Assembly: GCA_031216915.1 (NCBI GenBank)
Contig: JAUFNR010000129.1
Span: forward strand, 1 to 64,000
DNA: 64,000 bases
Origin: Pictodentalium vernedei
Lineage: Eukaryota > Mollusca > Scaphopoda > Dentaliida > Dentaliidae
Direction of reading: 5' to 3'
How positions within the stretch are numbered: position 1 is the stretch's first letter; each line of letters starts with the position of its first letter. Of the stretch, positions 22,946-33,836 are shown piece after piece. The translations under genes were made by a program, and so were the position numbers. The notes under the pieces were generated by a model. The model saw only the letters and a program-made list of their open reading frames with translations, ran no database searches and was not told the DNA's origin.

Positions 22946-23191
22946 GAAAAAGAATGAGTCTTTAGAGACGGTATATGCGCACTGGCAACGGAAGTCGTGG
23001 AGTTGTACTTGGGAGAGAGCGTCCCGTACTGGGTCTGCGCCGGTTGCACTCGACCCAGTTTTGGCTTATTTTTATTGGTGCTTTTGCACCACTTTTCTTT
23101 CCCAACTTGCTTGGGAAAGACAAAAATAGAGAGTATTTTATCCGAGTTAGGGACTTCCACTGTAGTGCAAGCCTGTAGTAAACAATTGTGG
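22946..23191 (-). repeat. Right inverted terminal repeat of DIRS element
   Basis: Complement of 16727-16968. It is followed by a unique right extension, GTAGGTATAATAAGAAAGG onward, which is represented in the internal complementary region. Confidence 0.92.
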
Positions 23192-23694
23192 TAGGTATAA
23201 TAAGAAAGGAAATTTACTATAAAATTTAGATTTCTTGGACAACAGGTCTGCTTGAATCTACAGTGACATCCTAGTGCAAGTGCTTCAAGTGACAGGATAG
23301 TAGTAATGGTAGTATATTATAGTGTCAATATTCCTTGAATAATTACCCCTCAAACTGTGATGTCAGTTGTTGAACTTGAAACTGACAGAAAAAAAAATAT
23401 TGCTGTGACCTATTTTGCTTCAAATGATTGCAACTGTGTTTGGGTATGGTTGCAGTCATTACCTTTTACCACTAAACCACTTTCAAAATTAAATTAGGTT
23501 ATGTTATGTGACTTCGAAGTTAAATTACATTTTTGCTTTACAACAAAAATTTAATGTGGGCATAATACATGTAATCTCAATCATCCCAGACCAAAATATT
23601 TAGGAGGGCAATTTTTCGCTCTCCTTAATTCTATCAGGAGGGCAGTAAGGAGAGCTAAAAAATCGCTCTCCTGAAATTGCCAAGCCTGAGATGT

Positions 23695-24480
23695 CTGCTC
23701 AAAGTATTCAGAGTGAATCATTGCCAACAGATACGCAAAAGGTAAGGCAGGTCTTCACTCCTTTTTCAATAATTGATACTCTTTTTCTTCAAAGTATTAT
23801 AAATATCAGTCCTAACATGAGGGTCCTACCTTTATTTTATTTACTACGTTTTGTCACTCTTACATAAATTTGGAGGTATGTGGCCGAGACAGCTTCAAAT
23901 GTCTAAACAGAGGCCCCATTTTAGAGATTAACATGTATGGCAGCTATAGGATAGAGTGGGTGAACGTTTCTCTCCTTGTCAATACAGATAGGTAATGCAT
24001 GTAGTATCTTATCACTCTGGCATGAATTTGGAGGTATATGACCTAGAAAGCTTAAAATGTCAATGCAGAGGCCCAATACTGGGGATTTACACATACGACA
24101 GCATAGGTAGAGGAAAAACTTAGTTACCTTGCCATCTACATCCCACAGCAGGCTGAAATGAAAACCACATTAGTGGCTGAGTGAAGTGGCTGCTCACAAT
24201 ATTCAGTGAATGAACTCTGATCGATACCATCCCTTATAACTAGGCCCCTAAATGCAAAAGGTAGGGCAGGTGTCGGCTCTATCTAGAAAACTGATACACT
24301 TATTCCATATAGAGGTATTAAATTCTGTAATTTCTGTAATTAGGGTCGTAAATGTATTTTATTCACTATATCTTATCACTCAGACGTGAATTTGGAGGTA
24401 TGTTGCACAGAAAGCTCCAAATGTCTAAACATATGCCACATTTTATGGATCACACGGTAAACTGAGAAATTCAAGCCTGA
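23695..24480. repeat. 358-bp-type satellite, diverged units
   Basis: Blocks such as GGTAGGGCAGGT, ATCTTATCACTC and TGTCTAAACAGAGGCCCCATTTTA match the array at 38690-40007. About two partial units are present, diverged. The sequence is the right-hand continuation of the satellite into which the hAT-like element inserted. The unit at the right breaks off at ACACGGTAAACTGAGAAATT, a phrase found again at 29266 beyond the next element. Confidence 0.75.
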
Positions 24481-25384
24481 TAAGCCCATTAAATGCCTTC
24501 TGCACGATTTTGGTACCGGTTATACAACACTTGAATAGTAATGGTACGTATAAAAATATATATCAGTATTATTTCTCATCTGGTGTAGTGAATGTATGGC
24601 CGAAGTGTCGCAGACTAAATTGACGTTCAGTTCATACTACCAGTCACAGTTTTTAGCTCACCTGAGCGAAGCTCAAGGGGAGCTTAACTAATCACTTTCT
24701 GTCCGTCGTCCGGCGTCCGTCGTCCGTCGTCGTCCGTCCGGCGTTAACTTTACATTATCGACTTCTCCTCCTAAACCACTAGCCCAATTTTATTCAAATG
24801 TTGGCTAAATGTTTATTACCTAATGCCAATTCAGATTTGTTCAAATGAAGTTGCCCCTCCTCCTGGGTGGTGCCACACCCCCAAGGGGCACCAAAATCTT
24901 TGTAAATCTTCTTCTCATGAACCAGCAGTAGCAGAGACTTGATATTTGGTGTGCAGCTTCCTTTTGAGGTGTAGACTCAGATTTGTTCAAGAGAAGTTTG
25001 TGGGGCTATACTTGACGTTGTTATGAGAGGGGCAAAATTTTTTGCCCCGCCCAAAATTTCTATTTTCCAAACCGAGAGGCTGATTTGAACCAAATTTTAT
25101 GTGAGGGCTTATTGGGTCATGAGTACTTGATTTATGCAAAAAAAAATTTTCCCGCAGCCCCGTGGGAACCGCAGGAGCTAAAAATAGAAAAAATTTAAAA
25201 CGCCCATATCTCCAAAACTGCACGGCACTGAGAATTTTTATTTGGTGTGCAGCTTCCTTAGGACCAACAGAAAGGATTGGTAAAAAAAAATTGCCATCGG
25301 TTTTATCATAGGGTACAGTTTCGGGACTTTGAAAAAGTGCTGAGTCAGCACTTTTTAACACTGTAGGCAATGGGAAAAACATTA

Positions 25385-27790
25385 AAAAATCTTCTTCTCC
25401 AGATCCAGCAGGCAGAATCTTTTGATATTTGGTATGCAACATTGTAGGGTGGATCTGATTCAAGTTTGTTCAAATCGGCCCCCTGGGTTCATATTTGGGC
25501 TCAGTATAGGAGCCCGATTTCGAACTTAGTGCATTTCAGGCAAATTTCTTAAAAAATCTTCTTCTCCAGATCCAGCAGGCAGAATATTTTGATATTTGGT
25601 ATGCAACATTGTGGGGTGGATCTGATTCAAGTTTGTTCAAATTGGCCCCCTGGGTTTATATTTGGGTTCAGTATAGGAGCCCAAATTTGAACTTACTGCA
25701 TTTCAGGCAAATTTCTTTGAAAATCTTCTTCTCCAGATCCAGCAGGCAGAATCTTTTGATATTTGGTATGCAACATTGTAGGGTGGATCTGATTCAAGTT
25801 TGTTCAAATCGGCTCCCTAGATTCATATTTGGGCTCACTATAGGAGCTCGAATTCGAATTTAGTGCATTTCAGGCAAATTTCTTCAAAAATCTTCTTCTC
25901 CAGATCCAGCAGGCAGAATCTTTTGATATTTGGTATGCAATGTTGCGGGGTAGATCTGATTCAAGTTTGTTCAAATCGGCCCCCTGGATACATATTTGGG
26001 CTTACTATAGAAGCCCGAATTCGAACTTAGTGCATTTCAGGCAAATTTCTTAAAAAATCTTCTTCTCCAGATCCAGCAGGCAGAATCTTTTCATATTTGG
26101 TAAGCAACATTGTGGGGTGGATCTGATTCAAGATTGTTCAAATCGGCCCCCTGGGTTAATATTTGGGCTCAGTATAGGAGCCCGATTTCGAACTTAGTGC
26201 ATTTCAGGCAAATTTCTTAAAAAATCTTCTTCTCCAGATCCAGCAGGCAGAATCTTTTGATATTTGGTATGCAACATTGTAGGGTGGATCTGATTCAAGT
26301 TTGTTCAAATCGGCCCCCTGGGTTCATATTTGGGCTCAGTATAGAAGCCCGATTTCGAACTTAGTGCATTTAGGCAAATTTCTTAAAAAATCTTCTTCTC
26401 CAGATCCAGAAGGCAGAATCTTTTGATATTTGGTATGCAACATTGTGGGGTGGATCTGATTCAAGTTTGTTCAAATCGGCTTCCTAGATTCATATTTGGG
26501 CTCACTATAGAAGCTCGAATTTGAACTTAGCGCATTTCATGCAAATTTCTTAAAAAATCTTCTTCTCCAGATCCAGCAGGCAGAATCTTTTCATATTTGG
26601 TAAGCAACATTGTGGGGTGGATCTGATTCAAGTTTGTTCAAATCGGCCCCCTGGGTTTATATTTGGGCTCAGTATAGGAGCCCAAATTTGAACTTAGTGC
26701 ATTTCAAGCAAATTTATTAAAAAATCATCTTCTCCAGATCCAGCAGGCAGAATCTTTTGATATTTGGTATGCAACATTGTGGGGGTGGATCTGATTCAAG
26801 TTTGTTCAAATCGGCTTCCTAGATTCATATTTGGGCTCACTATAGAAGCTCGAATTCGAACTTAGTGCATTTCAGGCAAATTTCTTAAAAAATCATCTTC
26901 TCCAGATCCAGCAGGCAGAATCTTTTGATATTTGGTATGCAACATTGCGGGGTGGATCTGATTCAAGTTTGTTCAAATCGGCCCCCTGGATTCATATTTG
27001 GGCTCACTATAGAAGCTCGAATTCAAACTTAGTGCATTTCGGGCAAATTTCTTCAAAAATCTTCTTCTCCAGATCCAGCAGGCAGAATCTTTTGATATTT
27101 GGTATGCAACATTGCGGGGTGGATCTGATTCAAGTTTGTTCAAATCGGCCCCCTGGATTCATATTTGGGCTTAATATAGAAGCCCGAATTCGCACTTAGT
27201 GCATTTCAGGCAAATTTCTTCAAAAATCTTCTTCTCCAGATCCAGCAGGCAGAATCTTTTGATATTTGGTAAGCAACATTGCGGGGTGGATCTGATTCAA
27301 GTTTGTTCAAATTGGCCCCCTGGATTCATATTTGGGCTTAATATAGAAGCCCGAATTCGCACTTAGTCGGGCAAATTTATTAAAAAATCTTCTTCTCCAG
27401 ATCCAGCAGGCAGAATCTTTTGATATTTGGTATGCAACATTGTGGGGTGGATCTGATTCAGGTTTGTTCAAATCGGCTTCCTAGTTTCATATTTGGGCTC
27501 ACTATAGAAGCTCGAATTCGAACTTAGTGCATTTCAGGCAAATTTCTTAAAAAATCTTCTTCTCCAGATCCAGCTTCAGAATCTTTTCATATTTGGTAAG
27601 CAACATTGTGGGGTGGATCTGATTCAAGTTTGTTCAAATCGGCCCCCTGGGTTTATATTTGGGCTCCGTATAGGAGCCCAAATATTAACTTAGTGCGTTT
27701 CAGGCATATTTCTTAAAAAATCTTCTTCTCCAGATCCAGCAGGCAGAATCTTTTGATATTTGGTATGCAACATTGTAGGGTGGATCTGAT
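25385..27790 (+). repeat. 167-bp tandem array, about 15 units
   Basis: CCAGCAGGCAGAATC-type phrases repeat every 162-169 bp from about 25402 to 27738. Neighbouring units fall into subtypes distinguished by blocks such as ACATTGTGGGGTGG versus ACATTGCGGGGTGG and CCCCCTGG versus TTCCTAG, so local duplication has occurred. Confidence 0.92.
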
Positions 27791-27929
27791 TGTGATTCAT
27801 GAACGTATTTATTTGTAAAGTTGATAGAATCTTAGACAAAATTTGCAGAAAAGATCTACTATAGAAGGGGTGGTATCCAGGGTGAACCGTTTACCCAAAT
27901 CTAGCAGTACTAATGCATTATTCACACAA

Positions 27930-28860
27930 ATCTTCGTTCAAATTTTATGACCCCTCATTGGAACACACGCATTCAGCTCATTCCAACAAAGGTCATATGC
28001 CATGTTTTCGAGACAAAGGAATAAAAATTTTAGTTATTCATGAAATTTTTAGGCAACTGTTGTCTGTTATTCACATTGCTTCATGAAATTTCAGTACTTT
28101 TAGAAGTTACCTCAGTAATCAAGGGTTAATTCCCCTTAATTAAATGTCGCCTCTAAAAAACAACCACTTTGCATATCTTACCTTTTTACCAGCATAACTG
28201 CCAAAACTTGTCAGCATTCTTCGCAAAAATCGCTATTCAAATTTTAATTTTTGTCTCTTAAACATACATGTACTTATCGCTTGTAAATACCCCATTGGAA
28301 TGAGCTTTTTGAGCTCATTCCAATGAGAGGTCGCACACCATGCTTTTTGAGTCAAAAAAGCAATTTTTTTAGTTATTCCAGAATTTCGTACGTAAAACAC
28401 AGCTTTATGACTTCACATTAAAATGAGCTCTCTAAGCTTGTTCCAATCAACATTCACGCACTATGTCTTTCACACAAAAAATAAAATTTTCCATTTATTC
28501 AGGAATTTTGTTTGCAAGAACACTCTTACCCCCCCCCCCCCCCCCCCACAAACACACACACACAAACACACACACACACACACAAACACAGACACACACA
28601 TCTAAAAGTTCGTCAGCAAAAAAACAGTTACTTCAATTTTTAAATGCATTATAGGAACAACTTGCCTAATCAAATTTAAATACTTTTGCATCATTCTGTA
28701 TCTAGAACAAACCATTTACCATATCTTTACGCAAAATTCTCCAGCATCATTCACAAAAAAACACCATTATTTATATATTCACATTTCTGTCTCAAAAATA
28801 TACCTGATCTTCCCATACCCCTATTGGAATAAGCTGTTTGAGCTTGTTCCAATGATGATA
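27930..28860. repeat. Cluster of CATTGGAATGAGC palindromes
   Basis: Four hairpin cores (about 27953, 28293, 28420, 28822) of the form CATTGGAATGAGCT...AGCTCATTCCAATG, spaced roughly 120-400 bp. The same core stands at the centre of the piggyBac-type MITEs at 30487, 36167 and 40049, so this cluster looks like decayed copies of that family. A C17 run followed by a (CA)n microsatellite lies at 28531-28605. Confidence 0.65.
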
Positions 28861-29404
28861 AAAAAAACTAATATTTTGGAAAATTTGGGAAAATTTTTGT
28901 TTTCTTGCATGCAAATATATGCATGTAGCACATGGAAGATATCCACAGTTGGGGAGAGATGTCCAAGGCTATCTCTTCACATTCCTTGTTTGTGCTTCAT
29001 GCTAAACCAGTTTGTCTGCAGAGATAAATTTGCTTTATTAAAAATCATTGGAGATTGGCCACACACCAATGATTTTAAATAAAACTAATTTTAGGTAACA
29101 AATGTTGAACTTCAAACAAAATCTATCACTCAACCAGTTAATGTTGATGAGGCATGACATGGTGAAGGTGACCTAAAATACTTCTTAGAGTCACTTTGTC
29201 AGGTGAGCGATTAAGGCCACGTGGGGCCTCTTGTTATACTTGTCGACGACTCATACATTCACCACACGGTAAACTGAGAAATTCAAGCCAATAAGCCTCG
29301 ATTTCTTCTGCAACAATTATATTTTAGCGCTGGTGCATTGAGTTACTTTGTCCAAGCTCTTGAGATACAGTGGCGATAATTTTTGGTTTCATAGCAGTTG
29401 GGGT

Positions 29405-29748
29405 AAAGACCCATTCACACAAGTGCGAGGCATCCGATGCGATGCGATCGACGCGTGTGTGCTTTCACACAACAGTTAGTCTACATGCGAAAAATCTGAA
29501 GGCACTGCTTCCGAATCCAATCGTAAATTTTGTCGATGAACACTCGTGGTTGTGGCTTGAAACAATAAGTAGGCTACTGTAGTGGTGCCGTATGAACCAG
29601 GGTGGGTCGGTGGTGTGCTAGTGGGTAACCCCTCCCCCTGCCCCCCTCCCTCCCCCCCCCCCCCCCAAAAAAAAGAAGCTTATGTGCAAACATTACTATT
29701 TTTCAACTCGATGCATCGGACGCATCGCACTAGTGTGAATGGACCTTA
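29405..29748. mobile_element. MITE with CCCATTCACAC inverted ends
   Basis: The left end GACCCATTCACACAAGTGCG pairs with the right end CGCACTAGTGTGAATGGACC over about 35 bp. The inner part also shares GCATCCGATGCG / GATGCATCGGACGC. A C-tract followed by A8 lies inside. It resembles PIF/Harbinger- or hAT-type non-autonomous elements; the flanking trinucleotides TAA and TTA do not settle it. Confidence 0.65.
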
Positions 29749-30486
29749 ATATGACAGAGATGGACCCACATTTCTTTTTAAATTGCATTACAGGTGGGAT
29801 GTGGGATGGGGGGGGGGGGGCTAATAACGCTGACAGCCTGACAGTCCAAACTTTGGCCCAGAATGCGTATAATTTGTTTGGTTAGCGCGTGCACAGGATA
29901 CCAAACCAGAAAATTTTATAGGCTTAAATCTCTTCATATCATCCAGAGACCCTCCATATCTTGTACTTGCAATATGACTGGGTGGATTACTACGAAATCA
30001 CGACTGTATAGTTTTTTTTCCACCCACAGAAATCCTTGACTTCTAAGAGCAATACCCAAGCACTGGGCTGTGAATGGGCACCATTTTTCATTTTCATATA
30101 TAGGGCCTACACTAGTCTAAGACTTGGCCTCACTAGTCGTAATATATAAGTTTTCGTTTGGTGTGTCCACGTGGGCATACCAAACCAAAATGTTATATTA
30201 CGGCTTGTGAGGTGCAGTTTCGATTAAATATACTCAATATTTATAAGTTGGAGCCAGAATTTTATATTACCAATACTTGTGGAAAAAGTAAGGATGCACG
30301 TGCCCCGCCGCCCCTGACTGCATTGAAACCATTTTGAACTGAAACATAACATCATTGATTATAACTTGGACCCATTCGTTGCGTAAGAAATGTATTCCGT
30401 GGTTTTATGTTTCGTTATTAATTTTATTAATTTAGTCTTTAGCTGGAAACTCTCGCATCGGATCTACTGTACAACAGGCTTTTAGT
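29749..30486. other. Unassigned stretch with one hairpin
   Basis: A G10 run lies near 29811. A hairpin lies at about 30139-30206 (CGTAATATATAAGTTTTCGT...ACCAAACCAAAATGTTATATTACG, imperfect). No coding motif. Confidence 0.45.
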
Positions 30487-32549
30487 TTAACCCTTTAACC
30501 AACGCTAATAGCAGACGACACTCGTAAAATGAAAGTGTCATTGACACTGTAGCTCAACTTGTCAAGACAAAGACATGTACATGTATAGTATGTGACACAG
30601 CAATGACAAACATCTAGGTAATGACCTGATAACAAAGGTACATATAAAGTATTGTAACAGTCTGTACATAAATACTGACCGCTGCCTGTAACAAATGTAT
30701 AGGTGAAGTATTGTAAAGGTGGGCTACAGTCAGATGCTAAACTGAAAAGAAATCTTTGAGTCCCAGAGTGGGTCTGACTCAACCCCAAAATATTTGTTCT
30801 CATAGCACAGTGATAACAAAGGCACCCCAAAACACACTCGTTCCTGTCCCAAGGTGAAAACAAAGGTACCCAAGAAGTTTTGTGAAGATCAGTTCATAAA
30901 TACGAGCTGTATCGAACTTGTGACAAAAAACTGATTGGACCAAATTTTGGTACAAAATGGCTACTGGCAGCCATCTTGAATTTTGGACCGCACCCAGAAA
31001 CACTCATTCTCGTCCCAAGGTGATAACAAAGGTACCCAAGAAGTTTTGTGAAGATCGGTTCATAAATACAGCCTCTACCCTGAGCCGTATTGACATGTGT
31101 GCTTACATTGTGTAAGTAGCACTGAATAAATCAAAGTTCATCTAATTTGCATAATTTCTGCACGAAAAAAAAACAACCTTACAATATGTGATGTATTCCA
31201 TGTTACTAAACATTCAAACAAAAATTTATTCAAATCGAAACTTTCATATAGAAGTTCTGTACAAAAGACTGATTGCACTAATTTTGGTACAAAATGGCTG
31301 CTGGTGGCCATCTTGAATTTCGGACCACACCCAAAAACACTCGCTCTCATCCCACGGTGATAACAAAGGTACCCAAGAAGTTTTGTAAAGATTGGTTCAT
31401 AAATATGGCCTCTAGTCTGAGCCGTATAGAAGTTGTGTACAAAAAACTGATTAGACCTAATTTTGGTACAAAATGGCCACTGGCAGCCATCTTGAATTTT
31501 AGACCGCACCCAGAAACACTCGTTCTCGTCCCAAGGTGATAACAAAGGTACCCAAGACATTTCGTGAAGATCAGTTCATAAATACAGACTCTAGCCCGAG
31601 CCGTATTGACATGTGTACTTACTGTGTGTAAGTCGCAATGAAAAAATCAAAGTTCATCTAATTTGCATAATTTCTGCACGAGAAAAAAACCTGTATTATA
31701 TGTGATGTATCCCATGGTACTAAACATTCACACAAAAAATTATTCAAATCAGCGCTTTCATATGGAAGTTCTGTGCAAAAATCTGATTGCACCTAATTTT
31801 GTACAAAATGGCTGCAATCGGCCATCTTGAATTTCGGACCGGACCCCAAAACACTCGTTCTCGTCCCACGGTGATACCAAAGGTACCCAAGAAGTTTCGT
31901 AAAGATCGGTTCATAAATACGGTCTCTAGCCAGAGCTGTATTGGCATTTGCACTTACAGTGCTGAAAGTAACACCAAAAAACATCAAAATTAGTCTAATT
32001 TGCACAATTTACGCACGAGAAAAAAACCCGTATTATATGTGATGTATCCCATGGTACTAAAAATTCATACAAAAAATTATTCAAATCAGAGCTTTCATAT
32101 GGAAGTTCTGTACAAAAAACAGATTTCTGCATCGTCGGTACAAAATGGCAGCTGGCGGCCATCTTGAATTTCGGACCGCACCCAAAAACACTCGTTCTCG
32201 TCCCACGGTCATAACAAAGGTACCCAAGAAGTTTCGTAAAGATCGGTTCATAAATACGGCCTCTAGCCCGAGCCGTATCCAATTGTTGACGGACGACGGG
32301 CCATGACAAAAGCTCAAATTTGGCTTCGCCAAAGTTGTGCTAAAAATCCTTGTGTAACTAACATTGTTTAATTTTTTGCTTCCAAAACATAGCTTATAAT
32401 CCCTCATTGGCGCGAGCGCAATGCACTCGTTCCAATGAGGGGTCATAAGCTATGTTTTAGAAAAAAAAAAAAAATGAAAATATAAAAAAAAATTATGGAC
32501 AATTGTAGTATATGGCCGGTTTTGGCCGTTGCGTTTGGTAAATGGTTAA
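30487..32549. mobile_element. piggyBac-type MITE A, split by a Helentron-like element
   Basis: It starts TTAACCCTTTAACCAACGC (30487) and ends GGTAAATGGTTAA (32549), with TTAA at both ends. The pieces at 30487-30526 and 32347-32549 align in order with the reverse complement of MITE B (40049-40301): the AGACGACACTCGTAAA block on one side, and the TTGCTTCCAAAACATAG block plus palindrome on the other. Confidence 0.8.
30527..32346 (-). mobile_element. Helentron-like element, family A, copy 1 of close pair
   Basis: Read on the minus strand: 5' end TTTTTAGCACAACTTTGGCG, then AGCTTTTGTCATGGCCCGTC and CGTCCGTC. Units of about 330 bp follow, built on a GGTGGCCATCTTGAATTTCG block with CACTCG and GATAACAAAGGTACCCAAG. 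The 3' part is non-repetitive, then AAGTTGAGCTACAGTGTCA, the hairpin and TTCATTTT. About five unit copies. ORFs across it are repeat translations. It is inserted in MITE A, with no target duplication. Confidence 0.75.
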
Positions 32550-32696
32550 GCATTGTCGCCACATACGTATCCATACATTATAAGTGGTTTTGGCACTGGG
32601 AAAACAAATTTCGGCATTTGATACAGAATTTTTCGACACCTCCATTCATGGGCATACGGGCTTCATTCACCCGTGGGAACACCGGGAAGTGGAGCA

Positions 32697-32890
32697 GAGG
32701 TGGTTTACTGTGGTAAATAAGTACTGTTCTGCTCTATTGGTAAAATAGAACCTGGTCACCAATGCCTGGGGTGGAGGCCTCTAAAATGAGCAACAAGGGT
32801 TTAAACGATTGACTACACTTGACTTGACACCTTTGTTGTTGTCACAATTAGCCATATAGCTGCAGAAGAGTGACCTTAATTCTGAAAACT
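32697..32890 (+). mobile_element. Decayed SINE-like copy (family 2)
   Basis: Blocks GGTAAAATAGAACCTGGTCA, CCAATGCCTGGGGTGGAGG and the tail CACAATTAGCCATATAGCTG...GTGACCTTAA match the copy at 40020-40463 and the tail of the SINE at 47108. Confidence 0.6.
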
Positions 32891-33836
32891 ACCCGAAGTA
32901 ATTTATTTTCTCCGCCTCAATTTGCCCTAAAGTGTTCATAGCCCCCACACCCTCCCCACCCCTGTCTGCATTTATTCCAGTATGATTGTTTTATTTGTGA
33001 AATTTGGGTTAATTTAACTAAAGACATTCTTGTATAATTAAAACAATTCCCGTAATGATTCTACTACACTTGCGCGAAGTGGATTCGCGTCAGTTTTCTG
33101 CTTGGATTCACTGTTTTGAAAGTGCATGTAAGATGTCTTTTGATTCATAATGACATTCTGTCTCTAATCGGAGTGTAATATGACATAATTATGAGGAAAC
33201 CATCTATTCACATTTTCTTGAGTTTAGTATCGAATCAACTTGATCAAGTCAAGGCTGCTAATAGCAGCCATGTCTTGATTTGCTACCAAACTCAAGAAAA
33301 CGTGAAGCATGTAGGAAAAAACCATGTCCGGAAATGTTAACTTATATCGTGATTTTCCCAACTGCAGCAACATTCAGGTGGTGTTTGTGCAGAATTTCAT
33401 GTTCTGGCCTAAAGAAAACGGATCATTCTCTCGAATATATCGTCGTTTCGTGAATCATAAAATGTCGCAATGCCAGACAAGTACTAGGCCTAATTTTCTC
33501 ATTGTCACTGGTCAGATTGTCACTGGAAATTCTCATATTTGCTTCCAAAACATAGATTTTTTGTGAACAGTAGAGGTTTTTGGTAATTTTCACAATATTG
33601 TCAGATATTTTGCCGGAAAGCCTCAAGCTTACCCCCCCACCCCAGGTCACTCTCGCCTTGGGTCTGAATATTTAATTGAATATATATTGCAAGTGACTGA
33701 AAAATACAAAAAGAACGTGGTTTACACATTCAACCCCAGGATCGAATCCAGACTTTTCCGACAAATGGGGGGGGGGGGGGGGGGGGATTTGAGGGGGGGG
33801 GGGTGACAACTTTCGGAAAATTTTCAAAAAATATAC
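32891..33836. other. Unassigned stretch with hairpin and G-tract
   Basis: An imperfect hairpin at 33217-33309 has arms TTTTCTTGAGTTTAGTA and TACCAAACTCAAGAAAA. A G19 tract with an adjacent G10 lies at about 33768-33803. No gene was recognised. Confidence 0.5.

Larger units (their letters stand above)
16711..23230 (+). mobile_element. DIRS-type tyrosine-recombinase retrotransposon (fossil)
   Basis: A 6.5-kb element with all DIRS landmarks: inverted terminal repeats of about 245 bp (16727-16968 and 22946-23191), short unique outer extensions, and an internal complementary region (22779-22868). The parts in order are a gag-like region, reverse transcriptase, RNase H, a Dam-like methyltransferase segment and a tyrosine recombinase. 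It lies in a hAT-like element whose empty copy is at 5756-6542. Both junctions show TTTCTT (16705-16710, 23231-23236) and there is no target duplication, as expected of the recombinase mechanism. Base composition is clearly more GC-rich than the surroundings. The coding region is broken in about four or five places. The inverted repeats differ at about one position, so the insertion is young. Confidence 0.93.
16388..23688. mobile_element. hAT-like element, copy 2, split by a DIRS element
   Basis: The left part (16388 to about 16710) and right part (about 23231-23688) align to the left and right portions of copy 1 at 5756-6542. The outer target duplication is AGATGT (16382-16387 and 23689-23694). 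The left end has lost about 45 bp after CAGGCCT relative to copy 1. The central hairpin was enlarged or rearranged on the left side before or during insertion of the DIRS element. Confidence 0.85.
24652..29235 (+). mobile_element. Helentron-like element, family B, long copy
   Basis: 5' end TTTTAGCTCACCTGAGCGAA, then GTCCGTCGTCCGGCGTCCGT. The lead is similar to that of 14028-16079, and a long tandem array follows. After about 1.3 kb of unrelated sequence come TCAGGTGAGCGATT, the hairpin AAGGCCACGTGGGGCCT and CTTGTT. Ends are clear on both sides. The extra 3' sequence (27790-29150) is not in the shorter copy and holds clustered palindromes, so it is probably a set of later insertions. Confidence 0.72.

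Noticed and set aside
14355-25463. A 158-codon minus-strand frame present in both family-B elements (14355-14831 and 24987-25463)
   Set aside because: Conserved because the DNA is the shared 5' lead of two copies. It runs antisense to the element, has no recognisable domain, and its C-terminal part differs between copies.
25385-27790. CRISPR-like array
   Set aside because: Units of 167 bp are homologous over their full length; there is no short repeat with unique spacers, and the context is eukaryotic.
28423-28654. Pro/His/Thr-rich frames
   Set aside because: Translations of a C-run and a (CA)n microsatellite.
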